A DNA stretch of 64,000 nucleotides from Mimachlamys varia (lineage: Eukaryota > Mollusca > Bivalvia > Pectinida > Pectinidae), in the NCBI GenBank assembly GCA_947623455.1, contig OX392527.1, positions 13,264,001 to 13,328,000 on the forward strand, read 5' to 3'. The translations under genes were made by a program, and so were the position numbers. Below are positions 1 to 12,800 of the stretch, piece by piece; position 1 is the stretch's first letter; each line of letters opens with the position of its first letter. The notes beneath the pieces are model-generated. The model did not search any database. It saw only the letters and a list, made by a program, of their open reading frames with translations, and was not told the origin of the DNA.

Positions 1-809
1 TGTAAAAGTATATATACGTTTTTTTCAAGTTCAATCCATGTTGCATTTATCCTCTGTTTAGTTTTCAGCTTTTCACTAAGGACATAATTTGTGATCTAGG
101 CTTAATCATCATGACCTAAATAAATGGTGCAATATAAGGGAGGTAATATAATCTAATTGACAAACGAAGCTGTGGAAAAAATGACAAATGAGTCTCACAA
201 AAACCTGTATTTAGATATACATGTACCGGTACATTTATAAAATCTGTATTTATATATGTCATGTACATTAATTTATAAAATCTGTATGTATTTATACATG
301 TACATTAATTTATAAAATCTGTATTTCTATATACATGTACATTTATAAAATCTGCAATTAAACAGTTCCTGAAATTAATATTTACCGGCTTATGATTTTA
401 TGAAAGGTTAACTGGATAATCATATCAATGATTGACAGCCCTAGTTATTATTCAAAGACTACCTAATAGTGTTATCATGCAATGACTACGTTTATGTCAT
501 CATGTGTGTTTTTCGATGACTCTGGCTATGTGATCATGTGGTAGTATATTGTTCTATGACTAGCTATGTGATAGTGTTACATGTATTACTGATTAACTAT
601 GTGATAGTGTTACATGTATTACCGATTAATTATAATAGGATCATAGGATGGTGGTATTTCATTGATTGACAGCTAATAAATGTTGATGGTTAGGAGAATT
701 TACATCAACAAAGTACATATTGTGTTTTGTGTACATCTGTACTTCATTAATAATAGATAATTTTCAGAAAAGCTGAAATGTGTGTGAGTTATTGTTTTTG
801 TGTCACCAG
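1..809. other. Intronic sequence with short AT-rich tandem copies
   Basis: No coding exon seen. At about 205-360 there are four loose copies of a roughly 45-50 bp AT-rich unit containing TTTATAAAATCTGTAT and ACATGTACAT. At about 550-630 a 34-bp unit (CTATGTGATAGTGTTACATG) occurs twice. It lies upstream of the first visible REXO5 exon, so it is probably intronic. Confidence 0.6.
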
Positions 810-3800
810 GTGGTGTAAGTTACTGAGACAAGGCAAAGTTGCTGGTGTTGTGGTCATCGTGTTGGATGGAGTTGGAAGCGATGATTATCAAACACATCCA
901 GAAAGTTTTTCAAATTTACAGAAGTTCTTTGAAATGGTGAGTATATATAGGTAGATTAGATTTCATCAAAGACTTGTAATGAAAAGTCAAAATTCCTCAA
1001 ATTAAGAGGTGGATTCAAGAGTGATTAGGGGGCGGGACTGGAAATGTTGTGTGTGGAAATGGTGATTTTAACACATTCCTCACTGTGAAATATCATATAG
1101 GTATTGTATCCTGTTTTTGTTTCAGTCGGTCGACATGGTTCCTCCTGTGGAGTACGGCTCTTCTGTAGCAGACGAACTGCTTTATGTTCCATTATCACTG
1201 AGGGAAAAGATTAGGAAAGCTAAAAGTGAAAAACATTACACATTGATTAATGTGGAATCAATGGCTCCAATTATTGGTGAGAAAGTACCACCAGCAGGTC
1301 AAGTCAGTGCTATGAAAAACGAACCAAAACAAGAAATTGTAGAAAAGTCAGAAATGAAGAACTTTGAAGTGACGTCTGAGCAACTGCCAGCCACAGATTG
1401 CTTTCCTAGGACACATCTCCTGTTGAGTACATCACAAATGGTACTGGAGGGCTTCCCCATGCCTAACCTCAACAACAGTAAGTGCTTTGATTTTCAGGTC
1501 ATTTGTATTTATATTTAGTCAACAGCTAATTGATTTGGAAACGTTTCCAAAAGGAATTAATTCTGTAGCAATATTTGGTTGTTTAGATATAGGGGTCACA
1601 CACAGACTGCTTTATAACTCGTCTGTATCATTTAGATACAAGATCTAGAGTTGTGTACTGTGACAGTATCATTTAGATACAAGATCTAGAGTTGTCTACT
1701 GTGACAGTATCATTTAGATACAAGATCTAGAGTTGACTACTGTGACGGTATCATTTAGATACAAGATCTAGAGTTGTCTACTGTGACAGTATCATTTAGA
1801 TACAAGATCTAGAGTTGACTACTGTGACAGTATCATTTAGATACAAGATCAAGAGTTGTCTACTGTGACAGCATCATTTAGATACAAGATCTAGAGTTGA
1901 CTACTGTGACAGTATCATTTAGATACAAGACCTAGAGTTGACTACTGTGATGGTATCATTTAGATACAAGATCTAGAGTTGACTACTGTGACGGTATCAT
2001 TTAGATACAAGATCTAGAGTTGTCTACTGTGACAGTATCATTTAGATACAAGATCTAGAGTTGACTACTGTGACAGTATCATTTAGACACAAGATCTAGA
2101 GTTGACTACTGTGACAGTATCATTTAGACACAAGATCTAGAGTTGACTACTGTGACGGTATCATTTAGATACAAGATCTAGAGTTGTCTACTGTGACAGT
2201 ATCATTTAGATACAAGATCTAGAGTTGTCTACTGTGACAGTATCATTTAGAGACAAGATCTAGAGTTGACTACTGTGACGGTATCATTTAGACACAAGAT
2301 CCAGAGTTGACTACTGTGACAGTATCATTTAGATACAAGATCTAGAGTTGACTACTGTGACAGTATCATTTAGATACAAGATCTAGAGTTGACTACTGTG
2401 ACGGTATCATTTAGATACAAGATCTAGAGTTGTCTACTGTGACAGTATCATTTAGATACAAGATCTAGAGTTGACTACTGTGACAGTATCATTTAGAGAC
2501 AAGATCTAGAGTTGACTACTGTGACGGTATCATTTAGACACAAGATCCAGAGTTGACTACTGTGACGGTATCATTTAGATACAAGATCTAGAGTTGACTA
2601 CTGTGCCGGTATCATTTAGATACAAGATCTAGAGTTGACTACTGTGACGGTATCATTTAGATACAAGATCTAGAGTTGACTTCTGTGACGATATCATTTA
2701 GATACAAGATCTAGAGTTGACTACTGTGACGGTATCATTTAGAAACAAGATCTAGAGTTGACTACTGTGACGGTATCATTTAGATACAAGATCTGAAGTT
2801 GTCTACTGTGACGGTATCATTTAGATACAAGATCTAGAGTTGACTACTGTGACGGTATCATTTAGATACAAGATCTAGAGTTGACTACTGTGACAGTATC
2901 ATTTAGACACAAGATCTAGAGTTGACTACTGTGACGATATCATTTAGACACAAGATCTAGAGTTGACTACTGTGACGATATCATTTAGACACAAGATCTA
3001 GAGTTGACTACTGTGACGGTATCATTTAGACACAAGATCTAGAATTGACTACTGTGACGGTATCATTTAGATACAAGATCTAGAGTTGACTACTGTGACA
3101 GTATCATTTAGATACAAGATCTAGAGTTGACTACTGTGACGATATCATTTAGATACAAGACCTAGAGTTGACTACCGTGACGGTATCATTTAGACACAAG
3201 ATCTAGAGTTGTCTACTGTGACGGTATCATTTAGATACAAGATCTGGAGTTGTCTACTGTTATGGTATCATTTAGATACAAGATCTGAAGTTGTCTACTG
3301 TGACGGTATCATTTAGATACAAGATCTAGAGTTGACTACTGTGCCGGTATCATTTAGATACAAGATCTAGAGTTGACTACTGTGACGGTATCATTTAGAT
3401 ACAAGATCTAGAGTTGACTACTGTGACGGTATCATTTAGATACAAGATCTAGAGTTGACTACTGTGACGGTATCATTTAGATACAAGATCTAGAGTTGAC
3501 TACTGTGACGGTATCATTTAGATACAAGATCTAGAGTTGACTACTGTGATGGTATCATTTAGATACAAGATCTGAAGTTGTCTACTGTGACGGTATCATT
3601 TAGATACAAGATCTAGAGTTGACTACTGTGACAGTATCATTTAGAAACAAGATCTAGAGTTGACGACTGTGACATTGTTTGTTTGTTTTCAGACACAGAT
3701 TTTGTCTACACCAAAGAAGAATATGGAACAGTGACAAACCGTAGTCCCATTTTTGCAGTGGATTGTGAAATGGTATGCATACAATGTACATGAAGTAATC

Positions 3801-6800
3801 TTTAACTGGAGCAATATGATAATAGAGATTTATTTTGCTCAGATATACTAAAGAAAGAGTATAGTGTGCATGATAAACCACTAGTTGTCAAACAAAAAAG
3901 GTTATTATATTATCTATTTCCTAGATTTGTGGAACATTTAATTAAGCCCTCAACTAAAAACAATTATGGCTCTAGGAAAGTTAAAAATAGGTAAAATTTT
4001 ATTGACAGATTTACCTGTACATGTACCATGCTATGATGACAGATTTACCTGTACATGTACCTTACATCATTTGCATATTTACCTGTATACATGCTTTATT
4101 TGACAAATTTACCTTTTTATACAGGATTTTCCCTGGGACCCACAAATTCTACTGTAAAGGCCCAATATACGTAACTTAAGGAAATTTTTCGTGATTCTGA
4201 AAAATTCTGAAAAAAAATCTAGTTGATAACCATGCAAAAATAAGCCTAAAACAAAGTAAACTAGATTAGTAACTAACAAGAAACTCTTGACAGAAAAATC
4301 CATAGAATTAAAAATAATTCAGGTGGGTCCAACTTCAACAACAAGCCGAAGTTAGAAGACAGTTCAAAATGGACACATGTTTACAAATACTGAGTTTCAA
4401 CTGCTGCTGTACTGGTAACCGTGTAAGAATTCATCTTGAATATTGCTCATATCAGTTAATCTTAACTAAATCTATAAATATGAAAAAATTATTAGGCTTG
4501 ATTTCCGCTTCAAGTTTTGCAGAAAGTTACTTACAATATTTGTAAATTGGGCCTTTAGGAGTCCAGGGACTCAAATCACACATAATGTAGAGTAAAACAT
4601 AACCCGACAGGCCACATTGGCAAAACTCTGAAATGAATCTGTAGCTGATGAAAAAATAGGCCACCAGATTATTGAGCAGGTGAAAATGGTCAGTTTTTTT
4701 AGAAAACATAATTTTGTATAGCAAAAAAGACATTGTTGATTGATCATAGTAACCTATTGCGTTGTATGCTAATTAATGTTGTCTTATTATTTTCAAGTGT
4801 TTAACAGTTAAAATGAAGAATGAGTTGACTCGTGTCTCGTTGGTAAACGAGAACTTGGAGTGTATCTATGACACATTTGTGAAACCGCATAACAAAATTC
4901 GTGACTACGTCACAAGGTAAGCTCTAAACTAAAATGTAAAATCTGCTGAACAAAAGTATTTGAGTTTGATACATTATACAGTAAATCCACTTACTGAAAC
5001 CAGATTTACGTGGATACCCCTCATTCGTTGAATTGTTTTTTTGGTCTTGACAGATCTAGAGTTCGGCTATATCCAGCCAATCTCAGATTACTCAAATACC
5101 ATGTCTTCCTCTAATTAATGATCAGGTTCCCACAAGTTTTAAGTAAGTGGGGTTTTACTGTATCCCTCTAACTATTGATGAGGGTCCCACAAGTTTTAAG
5201 TAAGTGGGGTTTTACTGTATCCCTCTAACTATTGATGAGGGTCCCACAAGTTTTAAGTAAGTGGGGTTTTACTGTACACATCACAGATTGTTTTAAAGGC
5301 AAAATATGAAATTATTGTCACAGTTATGAATAAAACATCTAAATTCTAAATTGGAGGGACTTTTGATTCACTAACTCAAACTGACTAACAGTTAGATTGT
5401 TTTTGTTTTATACAGATATAGTGGCGTTACCAAGCAGATTCTTGATCCAGTTAAGACGCGTTTGAGTGATGTCCAAAAACACTTCAGGAAGATTCTCCCT
5501 GATGATGCCATTCTGGTTGGTCAGTCGCTGTGTGGTGACTTGAATGCTCTACAGGTGAGTGAAGGATGTCATTATAACAGGAACAGTTTGTATAATCCTA
5601 GTTAAAGATGTCATTATAACAGGAACAGTTTGTATAACCCTAGTTAAAGATGTCATTATAAAAGGAACAGTTTGTATAACCCTAGCTAATGATGTCATTA
5701 TAACAGGAACAGTTTGTATTACCCTAGTTAAGGATGGCATTATAACAGGAACAGTTTGTATAACCCTATTTCAGGATGTCATTATAACAGGAACAGTTTG
5801 TATAACCCTTTTTAATGATGTCATTATAACAGGAACAGTTTTTATAATCCTAGATAAGGATGTCATTAGAACAGGAACAGTTTGTATAACCCTATTTCAG
5901 GATGTCATTATAACAGGAACAGTTTGTATAACCCTAGTTAAGGATGTCATTATAACAGGAACAGTTTGTATAACCCTTTTTAATGATGTCATTATAACAG
6001 GAACAGTTTTTATAATCCTAGATAAGGATGTCATTAGAACAGGAACAGTTTGTATAACCCTAGTTAAGGTTGTCATTATAACAGGAACAATTTGTATAAC
6101 CCTAGTTAAGGATGTCATTATAACAGGAACAGTTTGTATAACCCAAGTTAAGGATGACATTATAACAGGAACAGTTTGTATAACCCTAGTTAATGATGTC
6201 GTTATAACAGGAATAGTTTGTATAACCCTATTTCAGGATGTCATTTTAACAGGAACAGTTTGTATAACCCTAGTTAATGATGTCATTATAACAGGAACAG
6301 TTTGTATTACCCTAGTTAAGGATGTCATTATAACAGGAACAGTTTGTATAACCCTATTTCAGGATGTCATTTTAACAGGAATAGTTTGTATAACCCTTTT
6401 TAATGATGTCATTATAACAGGAATAGTTTGTATAACCCTATTTTATATCAAAAACAATACTTACCACATCCAATTATTATGCAAATGAGTTCTACAACTA
6501 CCAGTTCTTTAACTCCCAAAACGAAAGTGAAAACGCCCCGTGCGAATACGAAACTAACATGTGTCCATACCGGACGTAGTATAGAATGCGCACGCACCTC
6601 GAGCTTCCTCTTTCTTCAACTCTCCGAAGAAGCACATGGCCTAGCGTTTGCTCTTAACTTTCGAGATTGTTTTGGAGTGCGGTATAGTTGTGTCATTGTG
6701 TTATTGTTTCTTCGTTGTTTAAACCAGTTTCCCCTGTCTCATTTATATATCTATTTTGCCTTTTTTCACCGTATTTTATTGTCGGAAACGTGTTCAAACG

Positions 6801-9800
6801 CCGGTACCATAACCACGTGTTTTGGTTACCGGTCGTTTCCGTGTCTGTACACGTGTACTTTCGTTTTCGTTTTTCGGTGTTTTTTGTGAATTACGTTTGT
6901 TTTATTTACGAAATAAAGGTAAAATATTCTTATTATTATTATTTTTGACATCATGAAGGACTTGTCCAGGATGGATAAACGGGGTAAGAGGAAGGACAAA
7001 GCTAAGTCCTCTTCCGTAGACCCCATGGACAGTCCCTCGGCAGGGTCCTCGTTGGCAGAGGCCCTGCCTCCTTCTAAACCTAGCCAGCCTAAGGCTGGCT
7101 CAAGTTTAGAGGGTACAGGTGTTTCTTACCCTGTTGACACGGGGGTTGACCCCCCTTCCACAGATGTTGGTTCATTTATGGAGGGGTTGGGTTGTCCTCC
7201 TATTTCTGACGTTTTGGTCAGCCCTGGAGCACCTGTTGGTGGGGTTAGGGATATGTATGAGGATCCTTTGGGACCTGATAACTTGAATTATCTGGGCCCT
7301 TCAGGTTGTAGCACTGCTACCTCTCATATCTCTTCTCGGCCCCTTCCCCTTCCCGGTGAGGTATCCGGTTTTGACCCCTTTGGGGTTAATACTGTGCCAG
7401 CCCACACCGTACGGAACCCGTGGGCCGCGCCCATGGGTAATGGAGAAGGTGGCAAGTCTGGCGAGAGTCAGGCGACACCCCATGGTATTGGGTATGGCTC
7501 CTTTGGACCCCATACTGGTACTAGGCATCAAGGCATTGGTGCTTTCCAACAGCACACCAGTCATATGTCTGGCCCTCGGCCATTCATCTCTGGTTTTGCC
7601 CCGGGGGGGAATGGCGGTTCACCCTTTCCTTATGGTCAGGGTTTCCCACCCCATGTTTCAACTGGCCAGTTTGGCCAGTATTGGGGTCATTCCTTTCCCT
7701 CTGGCCCCATGGCCCCATTTCCTCAGGGTTTTGGGTACAACCCTGGCTATCCTCCGGGCTTTCACCAGGGTTGGGGTCCGGTCTCATCTCAGCAGGTGGG
7801 AGGTACGCTGAATGTTCCGCCCCCGTCCACCTCTGGGGTTAGGGAGAGTAGTGTTTTTAAAAGGCCTATTAGGTCTTTTAGGACATCTCGCTCCAAGACC
7901 AATATCCCTGCTTCTAGAAGAACCTTGGAGCCTCATCTTGGCCCATCAGAGCCTAAGAGAGCTCGTAAAAGGACCTTCTCAGAGAGTCTCCACCCAGTTA
8001 TTTATCCCTTGGCAGTGGACACTGATGTGTCTACTTCCAGGGGAGATATGGGAGTGGAGATAGGGGACAGGGACGATGACGTCCTCAGTCTGTCACCTGG
8101 GAGTATTCTGACTGAGGCTCGGTCAGAACCTCCCTCCCCTCATCGTGTCTCGGAATCTTCGGAATCTGATGATGATGGGGAGGTTTCAGCTGTGAATGAG
8201 GTAGAGGTTGAGGGTGAGGCTGAAGCTCACCATGCTCTATCTGGTATGCGGGCGCTTCGCGCTGACGTTGCCAGAATCCTCGGGGAGGAGGTTTGCCCTC
8301 CTCCTGCGGCGTCTGCCATTCCTGAGGCTACTACGCTGCTGAGTCAGCTAGTGCCGCCTAAGGTTTCGGCTCGTTCCGACAAGTCTTTGCCTGAGGGTTC
8401 TGTTGTTTCCTCGGCTTTGGCTGTCGCCCATGCTAGGATGGTAGAGAAGGCAGGGTCTTCTTCTCGTGCATCCGGTGCATCTGGCCTGCAGTTGAGTTTG
8501 GCAGATTTGTCTGAAGTCAGAACATCAGATTATGCCATTCACAACGCCAAGCTTGGAAGTCTACCAGCTAAGCTGGAAACTCATGAGCTTCGGCAATGGC
8601 CAGGAGCGGCGACCGACCAAGTGGTGTTTCCTGCTAAGGAACACCACAAACTGGAGAAGATTCTTAGACTCTCTCTCCAGGTCCTCTCCTACTTTGATTT
8701 TCTTACAGTCACTCTCTTTCGGCTGTCAGAGGTGCCTGTGGGAGAGTCTGAAGTTGATGAGAGAGATAGACGGTCTGTGCAGGATAGGGTAACCTCATCA
8801 TTGCACAATTGTCTTAAGGCCTCTGCGGCTTTACAGTGCACACTGTTAGCCAATTTGGTGCTTGCCAGGCGTGCTTCTGTACTCAAAGGCAAGCCCATTG
8901 AAGAGCCTTACCTGTCAAGGCTTTTGTCCTCTCCCTTTGAGGGCCCTTGGCTCTTTGGGGGTACTCTTCCTTCTATTCAGAAGGAAGTTAAGGAGGACCC
9001 GGTAGCTTCGGCACTTTTAGTCTCTAAAGTGTCAGCTGCTGGTAAAGCTGGAACCTCTCAGGGTTCGGGCCAGGCCAAGAAGAAGGCTAAGTCGAGGCCA
9101 CGCCAGACTCAGTCTGCAGCCAAGGCTAAGTCTCCCTTTAAGGCCAAAGCCAAAGGTAAAGGCAAGCAGGGCACCAAACCCTCTGGGGGTAAGAAGCAGC
9201 GTTCCTGACTTCTTCCCTCCTTCCGCAACTCTGTCATGTCAGGCCGGCCGGGTAGATCAAGGGTCTCGCTCTACCGGTCCTATAAGGGACATCGACAACC
9301 CCTTGGAGCTTTGGGAAGGTCTTCCCCTTCCACAGCCAAGCCTCCCAGTAGGAGGACGGTTGTCTGCGTTCCTTCCTCAATGGAAGGAGATTACGCGAGA
9401 CAGTTGGGCGTTGTCGGTAGTTGCGGAAGGATTGAGCATCCCGTTGTCACGGGAACCTCCGCTTACGCCAGAGCCGATCTTTTTCCCTCCTCCGGGGGAT
9501 CCAGTGAAGGCCCTGGCTGTAAGGCAGGAGATTGCTACCCTGGTAGAGAAGAGGGCAGTTGAGGAGATTCCACGGTACCGTTGCACTCCCGGCTTCTATT
9601 CCAGAATTTTCCTGGTGAAGAAGAAGTCGGGAGCTTGGCGGCCGATTATAGACCTGAGTGCCTTCAATCGGTTCGTGGATTCTCCCCACTTTCAGATGGA
9701 AACCCCGAGAGGAATTATTGCCTCAGTCAGGGAAGGAATGTGGGCTACTTCAATAGACTTGAAGGATGCCTACTTTCATATTCCAATCAGGAAGTCGGAC

Positions 9801-12800
9801 AGGAAGTACCTTCGCTTCTCTTACGAGGGCAAGGTTTTCCAGTTCAGGGCTATGCCTTTTGGCCTTACCACTGCCCCCATGGTTTTTACGAAACTGCTTC
9901 AGGTAGTGGTAGGCTTCCTGCACCAGCGGAGTATCAATATCCATATTTACTTCGACGACTCCCTCATGCTTCATTCGAGGAAGGAGTCCCTGGTGCAGGA
10001 TACTCGACTAGTTCTGAGTCTCTTCCTCAAGGTCGGGTTCATCCCCTCCCAAGAGAAATCGGAACTGTCTCCCTCTCAGGACTTTGTGTTCCTAGGCTAC
10101 AGGTTCAACGCAGCCAGGGGCCTCGTCCTTCCAACTCAGGAGAAGTTCATCAAGGCCAGGGGTCTGGTGCTGCAGTTTGTCCAGAGTTCTGCGGTTCAGG
10201 TTCGCTGGTACCTCAGTCTGTTGGGGTTTCTGAACTCGTTAGCAGACGTAGTTCCTTTGGGCAGACTGCATATCAGACCTCTGCAGATGTTTCTCCTCAG
10301 CCAATGGGTTCCTGCATCACGAGATTGGGAGATCTCAATCCCTCTCAATCAATCGGTGAAGGATTTTGCCCTGTGGTGGACAGTTCGGAACAATGTCCTG
10401 AAAGGGGTGTCCTTAAACAGGCATTCGCCAACCATGACCCTGTATACCGATGCGTCCAAGACAGGTTGGGGAGCCTACCTGAACGGGCAGGCTCGCTCAG
10501 GTGTGTGGACAGGGGATCATCTTTCCGAGCACATAAATGTGCTGGAGATGAGGGCGGTATTGTTGGCCATCCAGAACCTGAGGTCGTTTCTGGAAGATCA
10601 GGTGATCTGTGTGGCAACAGACAACTCAACCGTTGTAGCTTATCTGCAGAAACAGGGGGGCACCAGGTCTCACGTCCTGTGTGCCCTTGCCATTCGCATT
10701 CTGCTTCTTTGTCAGGAAATGAGCTTAACCATTCAGGTCAAGCACCTTCCAGGCAGGCTCAATGTACTCGCAGACACCCTGTCGAGGCGTCTTCGGCCGG
10801 TGCTGACCGAGTGGCAACTCGACCCGTCCATATTCAGAGCAATATGTCAGGTCTGGGACAGGCCTCTTATAGACCTATTCGCCACAGCATTGAACCATCA
10901 GCTACCAACGTTTGTGTCTCCCGTACCAGATCCAGCAGCATGGGCAGTAGATGCTCTGTCTCTGGACTGGAAGGGGTTCCATGCTTACGCCTTTCCCCCA
11001 TTCAACTTGGTGGCCAAGGTCCTCCAGAAGTACGAGGAGCAACCTTGCTCCTTAATTCTGGTGGCTCCCTTGTGGCCGAGACAACCATGGTTTCCTCAGA
11101 TGTTGTCGTTTCTGGTGGAAGAACCTCTGGTTCTTCCACCCAGGTGGAACCTGTTGCGGCAGCCGAGGTCCAGAATCATGCACTCCCGGCCAGCTATACT
11201 CCACCTTCACGCGTGGAGGCTATCTCCGGTGGTCTCGCGCAGGAGGGTTTTTCTGGACCGGTGTCAGACTGTATCGCTAGATCCATCAGGTCTTCTTCCG
11301 CAGCAGTCTACCAGTCTAGATGGAGCATCTTCTGCGATTGGTGTGGTCAGAGGCAAGTTGATCCGCTCAAGGCCTCTGTTCCCCTAATCGCAGATTTTCT
11401 ACTGCATTTGTTTCGCAGCAAGAAATTGGCTCCTGGTACCATTGCCGGCTATCGTTCGGCTATTGCTGGTATTTTGTCATTTGCAGGGCGACCAGAGGTA
11501 GGTTCTTCTCCCTCCTTGTCAGCCCTCATCAGAGGTTTTACCATTGAGAGACCTAGAATAAGGCAGCTAACTCCTCAAAGGGACTTAGCCTTGGTTCTGC
11601 AGTCTCTTTTAGGTGCTCCTTATGAGCCCCTGAGTCAAGCCTCCTTGAAATTTTTGACTTTTAAGACCGTGTTTCTTGTCACCCTTGCATCAGGGAGAAG
11701 GCGTAGTGAGGTTCATGCCTTGTCTGGGCATTCCTCCTGTTTACGTTTTGGTAGGAATTATTCCTCTGTAACTATCAGGACAGAACCTTCCTTCCTTGCG
11801 AAGAATCAGGTTCCTGGTTTTTCTCCAGAACCTATTCGCATTCCTTCTCTCTCTGACATAGTTGGTAAGGACGAGCGTGATCGGCTTCTCTGTCCTGTCA
11901 GAGCCCTCCGGTATTACTTGGACAAGACAGGGGGGGATCGAGAGTCACATTCTAGGCTCTTTTTGCCTATCAAAGGTGGTCAGTCTAGTATCTCGGCTCA
12001 ATCCATTTCTCGATGGATTTGTCAAGTGATTAGATTGGCTTATGAGTCTTCTTCTGAGGATGTCAGAAGACTTTTCAAGGTCAGGGCCCATGAGGTTAGA
12101 GCATTGGCCGCTTCTTGGGCCCTTCTCAACGGCTCTCCGTTTTCTGAGGTGATGTCCTCAGCCTTTTGGCGAGGACACACTACATTCACAGAGTTTTATC
12201 TGAGATCTCTGTCATCTTTCTCAGACAAGCTCTACTCTTTGGGTCCGGTGGTTGTTGCCCAGTCAGTGGCTCATCCACCTACCTCAGAGTCAATTTAAGT
12301 GCCCCCCACTTTTTTATGTTTTTAAATTATGCATTCGCATGGCAATGGAAGACCTATTCTTGAATTGGTCTTTCCATTTTTTAATTTGGGGTTCTCCATG
12401 TAGGAGTTTGGTTTAGGTACCTTGACTGTGACCAGGTTACCGCCCTCCTGGATTTGCCATGGTCCTTCCGGTTTGGAGGATCCACTAGGTAAGACGAATT
12501 CGCATAATAATTGGATGTGGTAAGTATTGTTTTTGATATAAAATTGAGGTTTTTTTTTGTAAAACCCATTTTTATGAGAAAACTACTTACCAGGAAGCTC
12601 GAGGTGCGTGCGCATTCTATACTACGTCCGGTATGGACACATGTTAGTTTCGTATTCGCACGGGGCGTTTTCACTTTCGTTTTGGGAGTTAAAGAACTGG
12701 TAGTTGTAGAACTCATTTGCATAATAATTGGATGTGGTAAGTAGTTTTCTCATAAAAATGGGTTTTACAAAAAAAAACCTCAAGTTAAGGATGTCATTAT

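Larger units (their letters stand above)
6441..12783 (+). mobile_element. Complete DIRS-type tyrosine-recombinase retrotransposon
   Basis: 6.3 kb element inside the 42-bp minisatellite in the REXO5 intron. Order: left inverted repeat, gag-like frame, RT/RNase H/methyltransferase-like frame, tyrosine recombinase frame, internal complementary region, right inverted repeat. The two 151-bp inverted repeats (6459-6609 and 12592-12742) are identical by eye. The outer 18-41 bp of each end differ, and both outer ends recur in reverse complement, joined head to tail, at 12503-12591. That is the diagnostic DIRS architecture, thought to template circular DNA. No target-site duplication is evident, as expected for recombinase-mediated integration. 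Main frames are open, so the copy looks young and possibly competent. Confidence 0.95.

Noticed and set aside
5559..6488. 309-codon frame with repeated KDVIITGTVCITLV
   Set aside because: It is the 42-bp minisatellite read in frame. It begins in the intron after a REXO5 donor and has no non-repeat domain.
9581..11086. Upstream half of the 905-codon frame ending at 12298
   Set aside because: This part is out of frame with clear RT/RNase H motifs and shows no domain; only the part from about 11087 on is recombinase.
6441..12783. LTR retrotransposon or endogenous retrovirus
   Set aside because: There are no LTRs, no DDE integrase and no protease. Inverted repeats, the internal complementary region and a tyrosine recombinase define DIRS.
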